A stretch of 38,527 bases of DNA, taken from assembly GCA_035556555.1 (NCBI GenBank), contig DATMES010000031.1, positions 1-38,527 of the forward strand, in the 5' to 3' direction. Of this stretch, positions 8,547 to 16,602 are shown piece after piece. Each line of letters starts with the position of its first letter. The first letter of the stretch is position 1. The translations under genes were made by a program, and so were the position numbers. The notes beneath the pieces were generated by a model. That model ran no database searches. It saw nothing but the letters and a program-made list of their open reading frames with translations, and was not told the DNA's origin. Origin of the DNA: Frankiaceae bacterium (lineage in GTDB: Bacteria > Actinomycetota > Actinomycetes > BP-191).

Positions 8547-8868
8547 CGACGACGCTGCCGTCCGCCGTCGCCCGGAACAGCACCACAGGCCCGAACGCGT
8601 TGAGCGCCGTGACGCCCTCCTTGTCCAGGTCGAGGTCGTCGCTGACCACCGCGGCCGCCTCGAACGCGCGCGCGCCGCTGCTGATCGCGGACGCCACGGC
8701 CAGCTGGAGCGCGGTCACGCTCGCGCCGTCGACCTCGACGGAGGCGGCGGCGTACGTCCGCCCCATGTCGTCCCGCACGGCCGCGCCGGCCGCGGGCATG
8801 GTGCGTACGAGCGCCCGGCCCAGCGCCGCCCGCGCCAGAGTGACCAACTTCTGATCCTCAGGATCCAC
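8539..8868 (-). CDS. Cytidine-deaminase-like protein, catalytic residues absent
   Basis: A 109-residue protein with the size, strand order and operon position of the cytidine-deaminase-like gene that sits beside era in many actinobacteria. The expected His-Ala-Glu zinc/proton-shuttle motif is replaced by Thr-Ala-Leu (52-54). The expected PC..C zinc ligands are missing, with NAFGPVV in that region; the protein contains no Cys at all. It therefore cannot be a conventional zinc deaminase and is better seen as a fold relic with a structural or binding role. The start is GTG 8868. The upstream gap of about 1.2 kb to its normal partner, the CBS gene, holds the inverted-repeat cassette. Confidence 0.8.
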   Translation of the reverse strand: MDPEDQKLVTLARAALGRALVRTMPAAGAAVRDDMGRTYAAASVEVDGASVTALQLAVASAISSGARAFEAAAVVSDDLDLDKEGVTALNAFGPVVLFRATADGSVVDE

Positions 8869-8892
8869 CCACCGAACCTACCGCCCCTCCGT

Positions 8893-8948
8893 GCGGCGTT
8901 TCATCGACGCCAGCGGCCACGCGGCACGTTCCGTGGACGAAACGCCGC
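8893..8948 (+). repeat. 56-bp palindromic repeat, family B copy A
   Basis: Perfect 10-bp terminal arms (GCGGCGTTTC and GAAACGCCGC, extending to 12 bp at 8891-8950) enclose a 36-nt asymmetric interior. The interior contains CGGCCACG and CACGTTCCGTG. Read in reverse complement, 10002-10057 aligns to it without gaps at 48 of 56 positions. The two copies point toward each other and bracket the gene at 9056. It lies between the GTG of the cytidine-deaminase-like gene (8868) and the bracketed gene. Confidence 0.85.
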
Positions 8949-8964
8949 ACCGGGATGCCGGGCG

Positions 8965-9010
8965 GTCCACAGGATGGCCGACGCAGGCGGATCGTTTGTC
9001 CACAGATGGG
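8965..9010 (+). promoter_or_regulatory. Direct repeat with DnaA-box-like sites upstream of the 9056 gene
   Basis: Two 13-nt near-identical repeats (GTCCACAGGATGG at 8965 and GTCCACAGATGGG at 8998) are spaced 33 bp start to start, about three helical turns. The second lies within TTGTCCACA (8996-9004), which equals the preferred DnaA box of high-GC actinobacteria. They sit 46-91 bp ahead of the 9056 start codon, so they could bind a regulator, possibly DnaA. A replication role is unlikely with only two sites and no AT-rich region. Confidence 0.45.
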
Positions 9011-9055
9011 CTGCCGCCCCTGCCGAAACGGTGCGCGGCGCGGCACGCTGGTGGG

Positions 9056-9949
9056 ATGCGCGATCCGCTGGACGACCTGGCTGCCTCCCGCGCGCGAGTC
9101 GTCACCGCCGGCGAGCTGGACGCCGCGGGGCTCGACCACAACGCCGTGATGCGCATGCGCAGAGATGGCCGGCTGATCCGGCTCTACCACCGAACGTACG
9201 CGGTCCCCCCGGTCGCGGAAGGTGAGTTCGCGCTCGCGTGCCGCGGAGCCGTGGCATTCGCCGGACGCGGTGCGGTCCTGATCGGCGAGACCGCACTGGC
9301 GTTCGGCACGGCGTACCCGCGGCCTGCGACACCTGAGGTGGGAGTGCCACGCGCGCGCCACACGCGGGGTACGCCCGGACTGACCGTGCGTCGGCTCGCC
9401 GACGAGTGGTTCGTACGCACCATCAGGCGCGCCGGCCTGGTGCTCCAGCATCCCGCGCCGGCTGTCGTCTGGGCGACCGGGCGACTCGCCCGCGTCGTTG
9501 ACCGTCGCGCGGTGGTCTGCGCCGCGGTCGCCGCGGGACTGACAGCGCCCGCGGAGGTCAGGGGCGCCGCGTGTGGCCTTCGGGTGGCGCGACGCTGTGA
9601 GCTGCTCGACACGTGCGACTTCGTCGCGGCGGGCTGTGAGAGCCCGGCGGAGATCGAGTACCTCGTGGAGGTCGAACGCGCCTTCGGCCTCCCTGCCGGC
9701 GAACGCCAAGCCGTCATCGAGGTGCCCGGGCAACGAGTGCGGCGGGTGGACGTGCGCTACGGGCGGGTGGTGGTCGAGATCGACGGCGCCAACCATGCTG
9801 CTCCGCGGCAACGTGACGCCGATGCCGTACGCGACGTCGTGCTCACCGCGCTCGGCCTGCACGTGGTCCGCGTGACGGCGAGCGACATCGCCGCCGCACC
9901 GGGTCTGGTCGCCGCCACGGTGACGCGTGCCCTCACCCATCACGCCTGA
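9056..9949 (+). CDS. AbiEi-like winged-helix plus DUF559/Vsr-like nuclease-fold protein
   Basis: A 297-residue two-part protein. Residues 8-50 resemble the AbiEi-type antitoxin helix-turn-helix: VVTAGELDAAGLDHNAV, then RRDGRLIRLYHRTYAV. Residues 196-280 resemble the DUF559/very-short-patch-repair endonuclease fold: SPAEIEYLVE, then RRVDVRYGRVVVEIDG with candidate acidic residues D232, E241 and D243, then RD at 259-260 and LGLHVVRVT. The activity is unproven and could be a nuclease or only DNA binding. The ATG at 9056 is preceded by TGGTGGG. The gene opposes its neighbours, interrupts a conserved operon, and is enclosed by the inverted 56-bp repeats at 8893 and 10002. No AbiEii partner adjoins it. 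Confidence 0.75.
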   Translation: MRDPLDDLAASRARVVTAGELDAAGLDHNAVMRMRRDGRLIRLYHRTYAVPPVAEGEFALACRGAVAFAGRGAVLIGETALAFGTAYPRPATPEVGVPRARHTRGTPGLTVRRLADEWFVRTIRRAGLVLQHPAPAVVWATGRLARVVDRRAVVCAAVAAGLTAPAEVRGAACGLRVARRCELLDTCDFVAAGCESPAEIEYLVEVERAFGLPAGERQAVIEVPGQRVRRVDVRYGRVVVEIDGANHAAPRQRDADAVRDVVLTALGLHVVRVTASDIAAAPGLVAATVTRALTHHA

Positions 9950-10001
9950 CCCGACCGCGGCCCGACCTCGCGTCGGCCTCCGCCCCCGCGCCCCGCCTCG
10001 G

Positions 10002-10057
10002 GCGGCGTTTCGTTCACGGAACGTGCACCGTGGCCGTTCGCGTGCAGGAAACGCCGC
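10002..10057 (-). repeat. 56-bp palindromic repeat, family B copy B (inverted)
   Basis: Arms GCGGCGTTTC (10002-10011) and GAAACGCCGC (10048-10057) match those of copy A. In reverse complement the asymmetric interior shares CGGCCACG and GCACGTTCCGTG with copy A, fixing the inverted orientation. It lies 53 nt after the 9056 gene's stop and 17 nt before the stop of the convergent CBS-domain gene. It could also serve as a bidirectional transcription stop for these convergent genes. Confidence 0.85.
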
Positions 10058-10073
10058 AGGGAAGGGGTCGGCG

Positions 10074-11327
10074 TCAGTTGCGGGTGATGAGGACGGTGCC
10101 GATGCGGTGGCGGCGGCCCTTCGCGGACTCGGCCACGAAGGTCAGGCCCTCCAACGTCACCGTCGCGCCCGGGATAGGCACCCGCCCGAGCTCCGAGGCC
10201 AGCAGACCGCCCACCGTCTCGACGTCCTCGCAGGGCAGCTCGACGTCGTACATCTCGTTGATCTCGTCGATCGGCAGCCGGGCCGACACGCGGATGGTCG
10301 AGTCGGAGACCTGCTCGACGGGCGGCTGCTCCTTGTCGTACTCGTCGGTGATCTCGCCGACGATCTCCTCGAGGATGTCCTCGATCGTGCAGATGCCGGC
10401 GGTGCCGCCGTACTCGTCGATGACGACGGCCATGTGCGTCTGGTCCTTCTGCATCTCGCGCAGCAGCTCGTCGACCGGCTTGGAGTCGGGCACGAACGCC
10501 GGCGTCCGCACGAACTCGTCGACCTTCACCTCGTCCTTGCCCTCCTGCGAGCGCCGCACGAGGTCCTTGAGGTACGCCACCCCGACGATGTCGTCAGCGG
10601 ACTCGCCGATGACCGGCAGCCGCGAGAAGCCGGACCGGAGCGCGAGGTTGAGAGTCTGACGAACGGTCTTGCCGCGCTCGATGAACACGATGTCCGGCCG
10701 CGGCACCATGACCTCGCGGACGAGCGTGTCGCCGAGCTCGAAGACCGAGTGGATCATGTCCCGCTCGCCCTCCTCGATGACCTGGCCGGCTTCGGCGAGG
10801 TCGACGAGGTCGCGCAGCTCGGCTTCGTTCGCGAACGGCCCGCTCGGCAGTCCGCGACCCGGCGTGACGGCGTTGCCGACGAGGATGAGCAGCTTCGGCA
10901 GCGGCCCGAACAGCCGCGTCAGCCACACGACCGCCCCGGCCGAACGCAGCGCGACGGTGTCGGAGTGCTGCAGGCCGATCGTGCGCGGGGCGACGCCGAC
11001 GAGGACGTACGACACCACGACCATGAGCGCGGCGGAGACGGCGATGGCGAGCCCGTCGGCCGACCCGCGCGCGGCGATGATGCGCGCCGCCACGATGACG
11101 ACGGCGGTCAGCTCGGCGACGAGGCGCAGCAGGAGAACGAGGTTGAGGTAGCGCGGCGCGTCGGACGCGATGAGCGAGAGCCGGTCCGAGCCGCGCCGGC
11201 CGTCGCGCGCGAGGGCGTCGGCGCGGACGCGCGACGTCCGCGTGATCGCCGTCTCGACCATCGCCAGTGCCCCCGCGATCACGACGAGCAGGAACGCCAG
11301 CACCAGCAGCGGCGCGTCCTCGGGCAT
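10074..11327 (-). CDS. CNNM/CorC-type CBS-domain membrane protein
   Basis: A 417-residue protein of the hemolysin-C/CorC family, implicated in Mg2+/Co2+ transport. The N-terminal DUF21/CNNM region holds about three or four membrane helices (residues 5-25, 60-85, 93-112 and 130-152). A pair of CBS domains follows: MVPRPDIVFIERGKTVRQ with RLPVIGE, then DEYGGTAGICTIEDILEEIVGEI. A C-terminal CorC_HlyC domain ends the protein (LPIDEINEMYDVELP to GRRHRIGTVLI). ATG 11327 lies five bases after the ybeY stop. It is normally followed by the cytidine-deaminase-like gene, but here the inverted-repeat cassette intervenes. Confidence 0.93.
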   Translation of the reverse strand: MPEDAPLLVLAFLLVVIAGALAMVETAITRTSRVRADALARDGRRGSDRLSLIASDAPRYLNLVLLLRLVAELTAVVIVAARIIAARGSADGLAIAVSAALMVVVSYVLVGVAPRTIGLQHSDTVALRSAGAVVWLTRLFGPLPKLLILVGNAVTPGRGLPSGPFANEAELRDLVDLAEAGQVIEEGERDMIHSVFELGDTLVREVMVPRPDIVFIERGKTVRQTLNLALRSGFSRLPVIGESADDIVGVAYLKDLVRRSQEGKDEVKVDEFVRTPAFVPDSKPVDELLREMQKDQTHMAVVIDEYGGTAGICTIEDILEEIVGEITDEYDKEQPPVEQVSDSTIRVSARLPIDEINEMYDVELPCEDVETVGGLLASELGRVPIPGATVTLEGLTFVAESAKGRRHRIGTVLITRN

Positions 11328-11332
11328 CGGCG

Positions 11333-11809
11333 TCAGCCGCCAGCCCGCGCGCGCCACGCGGCGAGGAGCCGCGCCTGCTCGCGGAACATCGCCTGCTCCT
11401 CCTCGGCCTCGGCGTGGTCGTAGCCGAGGAGGTGCAGGATGCCGTGGGTGCAGAGCAGGTGCAGCTCGTCGTTCATGGCGTGGCCGGCGGTCTCCGCCTG
11501 CTTCGCGGCGACGGTGGGACAGAGCACGACGTCGCCGAGCAGCGCCGGCTCGGGCGGGTCCTCGTCGCCGGGGTGCGTCGCCATCCGCGTGCCCTCGAGC
11601 TCGTCCATGGGGAACGCGAGGACGTCGGTCGGGCCGGGCTCGTTCATCCAGCGGATGTGCATCTGCTCCATCGCGTCGACGTCGACGAGCAGGATCGACA
11701 GCTCGGCCATCGGCGAGACGCCCATCTCGCCGAGGACGTAGCGCGCCAGCGCGATCAGCCCCTCCTCGTCGACGGGGGTGCCGCTCTCGTTCGCGACGAA
11801 GACGCTCAC
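11333..11809 (-). CDS. ybeY: Endoribonuclease YbeY
   Basis: Metal-dependent RNase involved in 16S rRNA 3'-end maturation and ribosome quality control. The 158-residue protein has the zinc motif [11 protein letters not shown] (His122, His126, His132) and the upstream segment [19 protein letters not shown]. Its ATG overlaps the phoH stop by four bases (ATGA), so its translation is probably coupled to phoH. The length is normal for actinobacteria. Confidence 0.97.
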   Translation of the reverse strand: MSVFVANESGTPVDEEGLIALARYVLGEMGVSPMAELSILLVDVDAMEQMHIRWMNEPGPTDVLAFPMDELEGTRMATHPGDEDPPEPALLGDVVLCPTVAAKQAETAGHAMNDELHLLCTHGILHLLGYDHAEAEEEQAMFREQARLLAAWRARAGG

Positions 11810-13812
11810 TGCCGGGGCCGGCGCTGGCCGCGGGCCGGGGTGGCCGAACGCGAGGCGGTGTTCTCGGCGTCGAACCTCGCGTACGCGTCCACGATCTCCG
11901 ACACGAGCTTGTGGCGTACGACGTCCGCGCTGGCCAGCTGCGAGAAGTACACGTCCTCGATGCCGTCGAGGATGTCACGCACGACCTTCAATCCGCTCTG
12001 CGTGCCGCTCGGCAGGTCGACCTGCGTGACGTCGCCGGTGACGACGATCTTCGAGCCGAAGCCGAGCCGCGTGAGGAACATCTTCATCTGCTCGGGCGAA
12101 GTGTTCTGCGCCTCGTCGAGGATGATGAACGCGTCGTTCAGGGTGTTGTGCGTGACGAGGAAGTCCTCGGTGACGTAGAGCGAGTCCTCCGCGCCGACGG
12201 CGATGCAGACGCACTCGGCCTGCCCTGCGGGCTCGATGCTCTCGACGAAGCGCCTCGGCCGCCCGCCGCCGCTTTCGTCGTACGCCTGCTTCTTGCGGGC
12301 AAGCCGGAACGGCGCGACGCCCGCGGGCAGCCGGATGTCGAGAGCGTACGAGTCGTGGCGGTGGTGCACCGCGCGGCCCCGCGCCAGGCCGGGGCGGCGT
12401 CCCGCGGCGGGCCGCGTGCGGACGTAGGCGACGCCGCCCAGCGAGCGCACGAGGAACACCACGTCGTCGCGAAGACGCGGCGAGCAGGTCGTGTACTGCA
12501 CGCGGCACGTCCGGCCGCGCTGGCGTACGGGGCCGCCGTCGCTGTCAAGGAGGCCCTGCAGGACGGCGAGGCGTACGTCGGCGGAGTTGACCAGGTAGTC
12601 GCCCGGGACGAACTTCGTCGCGGACGTCGTGCCGGCAAGGCCGAGGTCACGCAACGCCTCGGTCACGGGGTTGGCGGTCACGACGCTGCCGCGCGCGGTG
12701 ACGGCCGCTGCCATCTCACGGGCAGGCGTGATGCTCGTCGTGAGGCAGCCGTCGCCGAGCATCAGGCCCAGCGCGTACGGGTCGAGGGGTACGTCTCGCG
12801 GCACCATCTCGACCGGCGCGACGACCGGCAGCTCGTACGTCCTGTAGTGCGCGCGGCGCAGGCCGCTCCGCAGCATGTCCGCGGTCGTGACGACGCGGCC
12901 CGGCTTGCCGTGCCGCTGGTCACTCCGCGTCCGTACGGACCACAGGTGCTCGCCGCACGCGAGCGTCGCCGCGCCGTCCTGCGTCGTCACGCGGTAGACG
13001 TCCTTGACGCCCTGGGGGTAGACGCCGAGGACCGGCGTCGGCCTGCCGTCGGAGCCGACGACGAGGTCACCGACGCGCAGCGACCCGATGGTCCGGAAGC
13101 CGTCGGGCGTCAGCACCGGCGTCGTCACGGGCTGCGCACGGCCGCGCATGTAGGCGAGCGGCGCGACCTCGATGGTGCCCGCCGCCATCAGCCGCGGGAT
13201 CGACTCGGGGTCGACCATGTCGTGCAGGGCGTCGTAGAGCGGGCGCAGGTAGGGGTCGATCTTCTCGTAGAGCGTCCCGGGCAGGAACCCGAGCCGCTCC
13301 CCCGCCTCGACGGCGGGCCGCGTGAGGATGATCCGGTTGACCTGCTTGGCCTGCAGCGCCTGGACGGCCTTCGCCATCGCGAGGTACGTCTTGCCCGTGC
13401 CGGCGGGACCGATCGAGAAGACGATCGTGTGCTTGTCGATGGCGTCGACGTAGCGCTTCTGGTTGAGCGTCTTCGGGCGGATGGTGCGGCCGCGGGTCGA
13501 GAGGATGTTGAGCGACAGCACCTCGGCGGGGTGCTCGGTGTCGTGGCGGCGCAGCATCGACAGCGAACGTTCGACGGTCTCTCCGGTCAGCTCGTCGCCC
13601 TTGTCGAGCAGCGCGATGAGCTCCTCGAAGAGGCGTACGGCGACGGGCACCTCGGCCTCGTCGCCGGTGACGGTGATCTCGTTGCCGCGGACCATGATGT
13701 CGGCGCGGAACGCGCGTTCGACGATGCGCAGCAGCTCGTCGCGCTGGCCGAGCAGGCTGACCATGGAGTGCGCGCCAGGAACGATGATCTTGGTCTTCAC
13801 GGTCTCGGCCAT
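11806..13812 (-). CDS. phoH: PhoH-family ATPase with an in-frame intein
   Basis: PhoH1-type P-loop NTPase, partner of YbeY and thought to act in RNA metabolism. The precursor is 668 residues. Removing residues 226-556 leaves 337, the normal PhoH length. Extein features are an N-terminal domain of about 100 residues, Walker A GPAGTGKT (135-142), [10 protein letters not shown], Walker [10 protein letters not shown] (Asp566/Glu567 of the precursor), and [11 protein letters not shown]. The junction restores the highly conserved MRGR/TLND sequence, so splicing would rebuild an intact ATPase; the intein separates Walker A from Walker B. It lies between the serine hydrolase (16-nt gap) and ybeY (ATGA overlap). 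Confidence 0.97.
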   Translation of the reverse strand: MAETVKTKIIVPGAHSMVSLLGQRDELLRIVERAFRADIMVRGNEITVTGDEAEVPVAVRLFEELIALLDKGDELTGETVERSLSMLRRHDTEHPAEVLSLNILSTRGRTIRPKTLNQKRYVDAIDKHTIVFSIGPAGTGKTYLAMAKAVQALQAKQVNRIILTRPAVEAGERLGFLPGTLYEKIDPYLRPLYDALHDMVDPESIPRLMAAGTIEVAPLAYMRGRAQPVTTPVLTPDGFRTIGSLRVGDLVVGSDGRPTPVLGVYPQGVKDVYRVTTQDGAATLACGEHLWSVRTRSDQRHGKPGRVVTTADMLRSGLRRAHYRTYELPVVAPVEMVPRDVPLDPYALGLMLGDGCLTTSITPAREMAAAVTARGSVVTANPVTEALRDLGLAGTTSATKFVPGDYLVNSADVRLAVLQGLLDSDGGPVRQRGRTCRVQYTTCSPRLRDDVVFLVRSLGGVAYVRTRPAAGRRPGLARGRAVHHRHDSYALDIRLPAGVAPFRLARKKQAYDESGGGRPRRFVESIEPAGQAECVCIAVGAEDSLYVTEDFLVTHNTLNDAFIILDEAQNTSPEQMKMFLTRLGFGSKIVVTGDVTQVDLPSGTQSGLKVVRDILDGIEDVYFSQLASADVVRHKLVSEIVDAYARFDAENTASRSATPARGQRRPRQ
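12145..13137 (-). mobile_element. Intein in PhoH, class-3-like, with LAGLIDADG homing endonuclease
   Basis: Residues 226-556 of the phoH product (331 aa). The block A region [19 protein letters not shown] starts with Ala226 instead of Cys/Ser. Block B has EHLW with His289 and Trp291. Two LAGLIDADG-type motifs follow at about 345-356 ([11 protein letters not shown]) and 414-426 ([13 protein letters not shown]). Block [18 protein letters not shown] has Cys536, and block G ends VTHN (Thr554, His555, Asn556) with Thr557 as +1. Trp in block B, Cys in block F and Thr before His-Asn, without residue-1 Cys, is the WCT pattern of class 3 inteins. Both endonuclease motifs keep their Asp, so the endonuclease may be active. 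Confidence 0.93.
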
Positions 13813-13828
13813 ATGCGGGAATCGTACT

Positions 13829-15151
13829 TTAGGAAGCGCCGAAGACGAGTGGTCGTTTCGTCAACGGGTACGTCGCCCAGTACATCTTCGTGACGTTTCC
13901 CGCGTCGTCGCGGACGACGCGCAGCTGCTCGCCCTGCTCCCGTCCTGACACGCCGCGGAACGTGTCGTCGCCGTCTGGCTCGAACACCGCAGGCGCCAGG
14001 GTCGCGGGCGCCCCGACGGGCAGCGCCTGGAGCTTCCCCTCGCGCCACGAGAACACGAACTCCGACCCCTCCGTCCACCACGTGCCGAGGATGCCCTCGT
14101 ACGCCGCGGGCACCGGCGGCCCGGGGGCCCACGGCGTGACCGGCGAAGGCTCCTTCTCCAGCCACGTCGTCACGAGATCGCACGCGAAGGCCCCGGACTC
14201 GAACGACGACGAGTTGTTGGCGAAGCACGCCGCCCCGACGCCGTCCTTGCGCGACACCGCGAGACCGGCAAGGTGCCCGGGCATCCCGCCGGTGTGACCG
14301 GCGAAGACCTTGTCCGCGCGCCGGAACAGCATCAGTCCGAGCCCCCACGCGAGTGTCCACCCGTCCTGGTCGGCCATGGCGTGCAGGTGGGTCATCTCGA
14401 TGAGCGTGTCGGGGCTGAGGACGTCCGGGTCGGGCTCCAGCAGGAAGGCCCCCCAGCGAGCCAGGTCAGCGGCCGACGCCCAGAGCTGCGCGGCGCTCGC
14501 TGTGCCGCGCATCTCGAGGACGGGCTCGCGGGCTGCGCGGTCGGCGTACGGGTCGGTGAAGTACCCCTGCGCGTACGGCGCCACGGGGTCGAGCGTCGTA
14601 CGCGTCAGCCCGAGCGGCGCGAGAAGGCGCGCCTGGACGGCCTCCTCCCACGTGCCGCCGGTGTGCCGCGCGACGAGCTCGCCGAGGACGGCGTACGCGA
14701 GGTTGGAGTAGTGCCAGCGGCGGTTCGGCGGGAGGACGAGCTGGGCCTGCGCGAGGTTGCCGAACAGCTCCTCGCGGGTCGGCGCGACGAGTGACTCCCA
14801 CACCTCGCCGACCGGCTCGCGTTGCAGCCCGGACAGGTGCGAGAGGAGACGGCGGATCGTCGGCGTGCCGTGCGCGGCCTCGGGCAGGTGGTCGCCGATG
14901 CGGTCGTCGAGGTCGAGCGCTCCCGCGTCGCGCAGCTGCATGACGAGGACCGCGGTGAACGTCTTCGTGATCGACCCGAGCCGGTACTGCGTGTCCGCGG
15001 TGGGCGGCACGGAGTCCTCGACGACGGCCGAACCTGCGGCGCCGTACCAGAGGTTCTCGGCGCCGCGGAAGACGGTGGCGCTGACACTGGGGAGGCGGCG
15101 TTCGGCCTGGCGCTCCTGGACGAGCCGCAGGCAGGCGTCGGCGGCGCTCAC
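13829..15151 (-). CDS. Serine hydrolase, class C beta-lactamase/PBP-like
   Basis: A 440-residue member of the class C beta-lactamase/D-Ala carboxypeptidase/esterase family. It has the nucleophile motif SITK (Ser60, Lys63), YSN (148-150) and a KTG-equivalent HTG (286-288). A C-terminal extension of about 100 residues after residue 340 looks like a beta domain (GILGTWWTEGSEFVFSWREGKLQALP). No signal peptide is seen, so it is probably cytosolic and more likely an esterase or peptidase than a resistance enzyme. The GTG at 15151 overlaps the HIT stop (GTGA), and phoH follows 16 nt downstream. Confidence 0.88.
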   Translation of the reverse strand: MSAADACLRLVQERQAERRLPSVSATVFRGAENLWYGAAGSAVVEDSVPPTADTQYRLGSITKTFTAVLVMQLRDAGALDLDDRIGDHLPEAAHGTPTIRRLLSHLSGLQREPVGEVWESLVAPTREELFGNLAQAQLVLPPNRRWHYSNLAYAVLGELVARHTGGTWEEAVQARLLAPLGLTRTTLDPVAPYAQGYFTDPYADRAAREPVLEMRGTASAAQLWASAADLARWGAFLLEPDPDVLSPDTLIEMTHLHAMADQDGWTLAWGLGLMLFRRADKVFAGHTGGMPGHLAGLAVSRKDGVGAACFANNSSSFESGAFACDLVTTWLEKEPSPVTPWAPGPPVPAAYEGILGTWWTEGSEFVFSWREGKLQALPVGAPATLAPAVFEPDGDDTFRGVSGREQGEQLRVVRDDAGNVTKMYWATYPLTKRPLVFGAS

Positions 15152-15486
15152 ATGCCCTCGATACGGCCGCCGCCGAGCACGTGCGCGTGCACATGGAAGA
15201 CGGTCTGGCCGACGGCGGCGCCGGTGTTGAACCCGAGCCGCCACGCGTCGCCGATCCCCTCGGCCTCGGCGACCGCGGCGGCCTCGGCGAGCAGCCGTTG
15301 CGCGAGAACGGGGTCGGCGGCGGCGAGCGAGCCGATGTCGGCGTGGTGCGCCTTGGGGATGACGAGGACGTGCACGGGCGCCTTCGGCGCGATGTCGCGG
15401 AACGCCAGCGTCTCGTCGGTCTCGCGGACGATCGTGGCGGGGATCTCCCCCGCGACGAGGCGGCAGAACAGGCAGTCGTCGGGCAT
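15148..15486 (-). CDS. HIT-family (HinT-like) nucleotide-binding protein
   Basis: A 112-residue purine nucleoside phosphoramidase-type HIT protein. It has the N-terminal CLFC pair used by some HinT proteins for zinc, the strand HVLVIPKAHH, and the catalytic triad motif FHVHAHVLGG near the C-terminus. Its stop overlaps the serine hydrolase GTG by four bases. The upstream Pro/Thr-rich gene ends 9 nt before its start. Substrates such as AMP-lysine or adenylated intermediates are known for the family; none is indicated here. Confidence 0.95.
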   Translation of the reverse strand: MPDDCLFCRLVAGEIPATIVRETDETLAFRDIAPKAPVHVLVIPKAHHADIGSLAAADPVLAQRLLAEAAAVAEAEGIGDAWRLGFNTGAAVGQTVFHVHAHVLGGGRIEGM

Positions 15487-15495
15487 GACGCCTTC

Positions 15496-15981
15496 CTACA
15501 CGCCCGCGGTCTCCCGCGTCAGGTACAGGCCGACGACGCCGCCGATGCCGAGCAGCACGACGAGGACGATGCCGATCACCGCCATCGACGTGGTGCTCGT
15601 ACCGCCGGCGGTCTTCTCTACGACGGTCGGGGGCGTCGTGGGCGGCACCGTCGTGGGCGTCTCCGACGGCGTCTCGGACGGCGTCGGAGTCGGCGTGGGG
15701 GTGGGCGTCCGCGTCGGCGTCGGGCTGACGGTGGTGGGCCGGGGGGCGAACGTACGGACCGGCGTAGGCGACGGCGTACGGCTCGGCGTGGGGGTCGGGG
15801 TGGGCGTCGGCGTCGGCGACGGCGTACGCGAGGGGGTCGGCGACGGCGTCTCGCAGAGCGGCGGCACCCGCGGCGGCTCGCACGTCGGCGACGGCGTGTC
15901 CGAGGGCGACTGGGCGTACGCGGGCGCGCCGAGGAGCACGGCGAGCAGCAGCCCGCCGCCCAGCGCGACCCCGAGACGCAC
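15496..15981 (-). CDS. Exported Pro/Thr-rich membrane-anchored protein
   Basis: A 161-residue protein with a signal peptide (cleavage-like AYA before Gln24), a central low-complexity Pro-Thr-Ser region (about residues 30-120) built from TP/SP/TPS repeats, and a C-terminal membrane helix (about 133-154, [16 protein letters not shown]) with a short tail. This is a stalk-like architecture: surface exposed, probably O-mannosylated, anchored by its C-terminus. No LPXTG motif is present. Two Cys residues (34 and 43) flank a short loop near the mature N-terminus. The GTG at 15981 is chosen because GGGGAG precedes it at good spacing. Confidence 0.8.
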   Translation of the reverse strand: MRLGVALGGGLLLAVLLGAPAYAQSPSDTPSPTCEPPRVPPLCETPSPTPSRTPSPTPTPTPTPTPSRTPSPTPVRTFAPRPTTVSPTPTRTPTPTPTPTPSETPSETPTTVPPTTPPTVVEKTAGGTSTTSMAVIGIVLVVLLGIGGVVGLYLTRETAGV

Positions 15982-16031
15982 GACGACTCCCCACCCCTGT
16001 ACGGCAACGACGCCGCGAATCGTAGGGCACC

Positions 16032-16059
16032 GGTAAACCAATGGGCCGGGTACGGCGTC
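16032..16059 (+). promoter_or_regulatory. Candidate ECF sigma-dependent promoter
   Basis: GGTAAACC (16032-16039), a 16-nt spacer, then CGTC (16056-16059). This matches the AAC-type -35 and CGTC-type -10 used by many actinobacterial ECF sigma factors, with one or two departures from GGAAC. It lies just ahead of the ECF sigma gene, as expected for autoregulation. Transcription would start near 16066, leaving a short leader that contains the Shine-Dalgarno for GTG 16102. The call rests on spacing and motif only. Confidence 0.35.
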
Positions 16060-16101
16060 GTAGACGGCATGATCGCAGCCATGGCACGGAGGGGGGAGGC
16101 G

Positions 16102-16602
16102 GTGGAGGAGGCCACGGGCGAGGTCCCGCTGGTCGAGCTCTACCGCACGCACTACCGGTCGCTCGTCCGCCTCGCCGCGCTGCTCCTCGACGACGTCGGG
16201 ACGAGCGAGGAGGTCGTGCAGGACGCGTACATCCGGATGCACGGCGCCTGGCGGCGCATCAAGGACCCGGAGAAGGCGCTGCCGTACCTGCGCACGACCG
16301 TCGTCAACCTCTCCCGTTCGCGGATGCGGCACCGTCAGGTGGCCGAGAAGCACGCGCCGCGGCCCATGCCCGACATGCCGAGCGCCGAGTACGGCGCCAT
16401 CACCCGCGCCGAGCGCGACGCCGTCGTCGAGGCGTTGCGGGGCCTGCCGCCGAAGCAGCGAGAGGCCCTCGTCCTGCGCTTCTACGGCGACCTCAGCGAG
16501 CTCGAGATCGCCACCGCGATGGGCGTGAGCCAAGGCGCCGTGAAGTCCCACCTGCACCGCGGCAAGGCCGCGCTGGCGCGTTCCCTGGAGTCGCAGTCAT
16601 GA
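16102..16602 (+). CDS. ECF-type RNA polymerase sigma factor
   Basis: A 166-residue sigma-70 family protein of the actinobacterial SigE/SigM-like ECF type. Region 2 runs from [17 protein letters not shown] through [18 protein letters not shown] to [15 protein letters not shown]. Region 4 is [44 protein letters not shown]. The GTG at 16102 is preceded by a long purine Shine-Dalgarno (16088-16099); ATG 16081 and 16069 are in-frame alternatives without one. The stop overlaps the downstream membrane protein start (ATGA), so the two are coupled. A candidate autoregulatory promoter lies at 16032. Confidence 0.92.
   Translation: MEEATGEVPLVELYRTHYRSLVRLAALLLDDVGTSEEVVQDAYIRMHGAWRRIKDPEKALPYLRTTVVNLSRSRMRHRQVAEKHAPRPMPDMPSAEYGAITRAERDAVVEALRGLPPKQREALVLRFYGDLSELEIATAMGVSQGAVKSHLHRGKAALARSLESQS

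Noticed and set aside
8965-9010. Replication origin
   Set aside because: Only one strong and one weak DnaA-like box, no AT-rich unwinding region, and no dnaA/dnaN genes nearby.
12138-12650. Open frames in other phases inside the phoH intein as separate genes
   Set aside because: The phoH frame is continuous and holds the intein motifs. The other frames are Arg/Ala/Pro-rich shadows.
15690-15845. Short tandem DNA repeats resembling a CRISPR or minisatellite
   Set aside because: The repetition is 6-9 bp and in frame, encoding TP/SPT units of the Pro/Thr-rich protein. There are no spacers or constant repeats.
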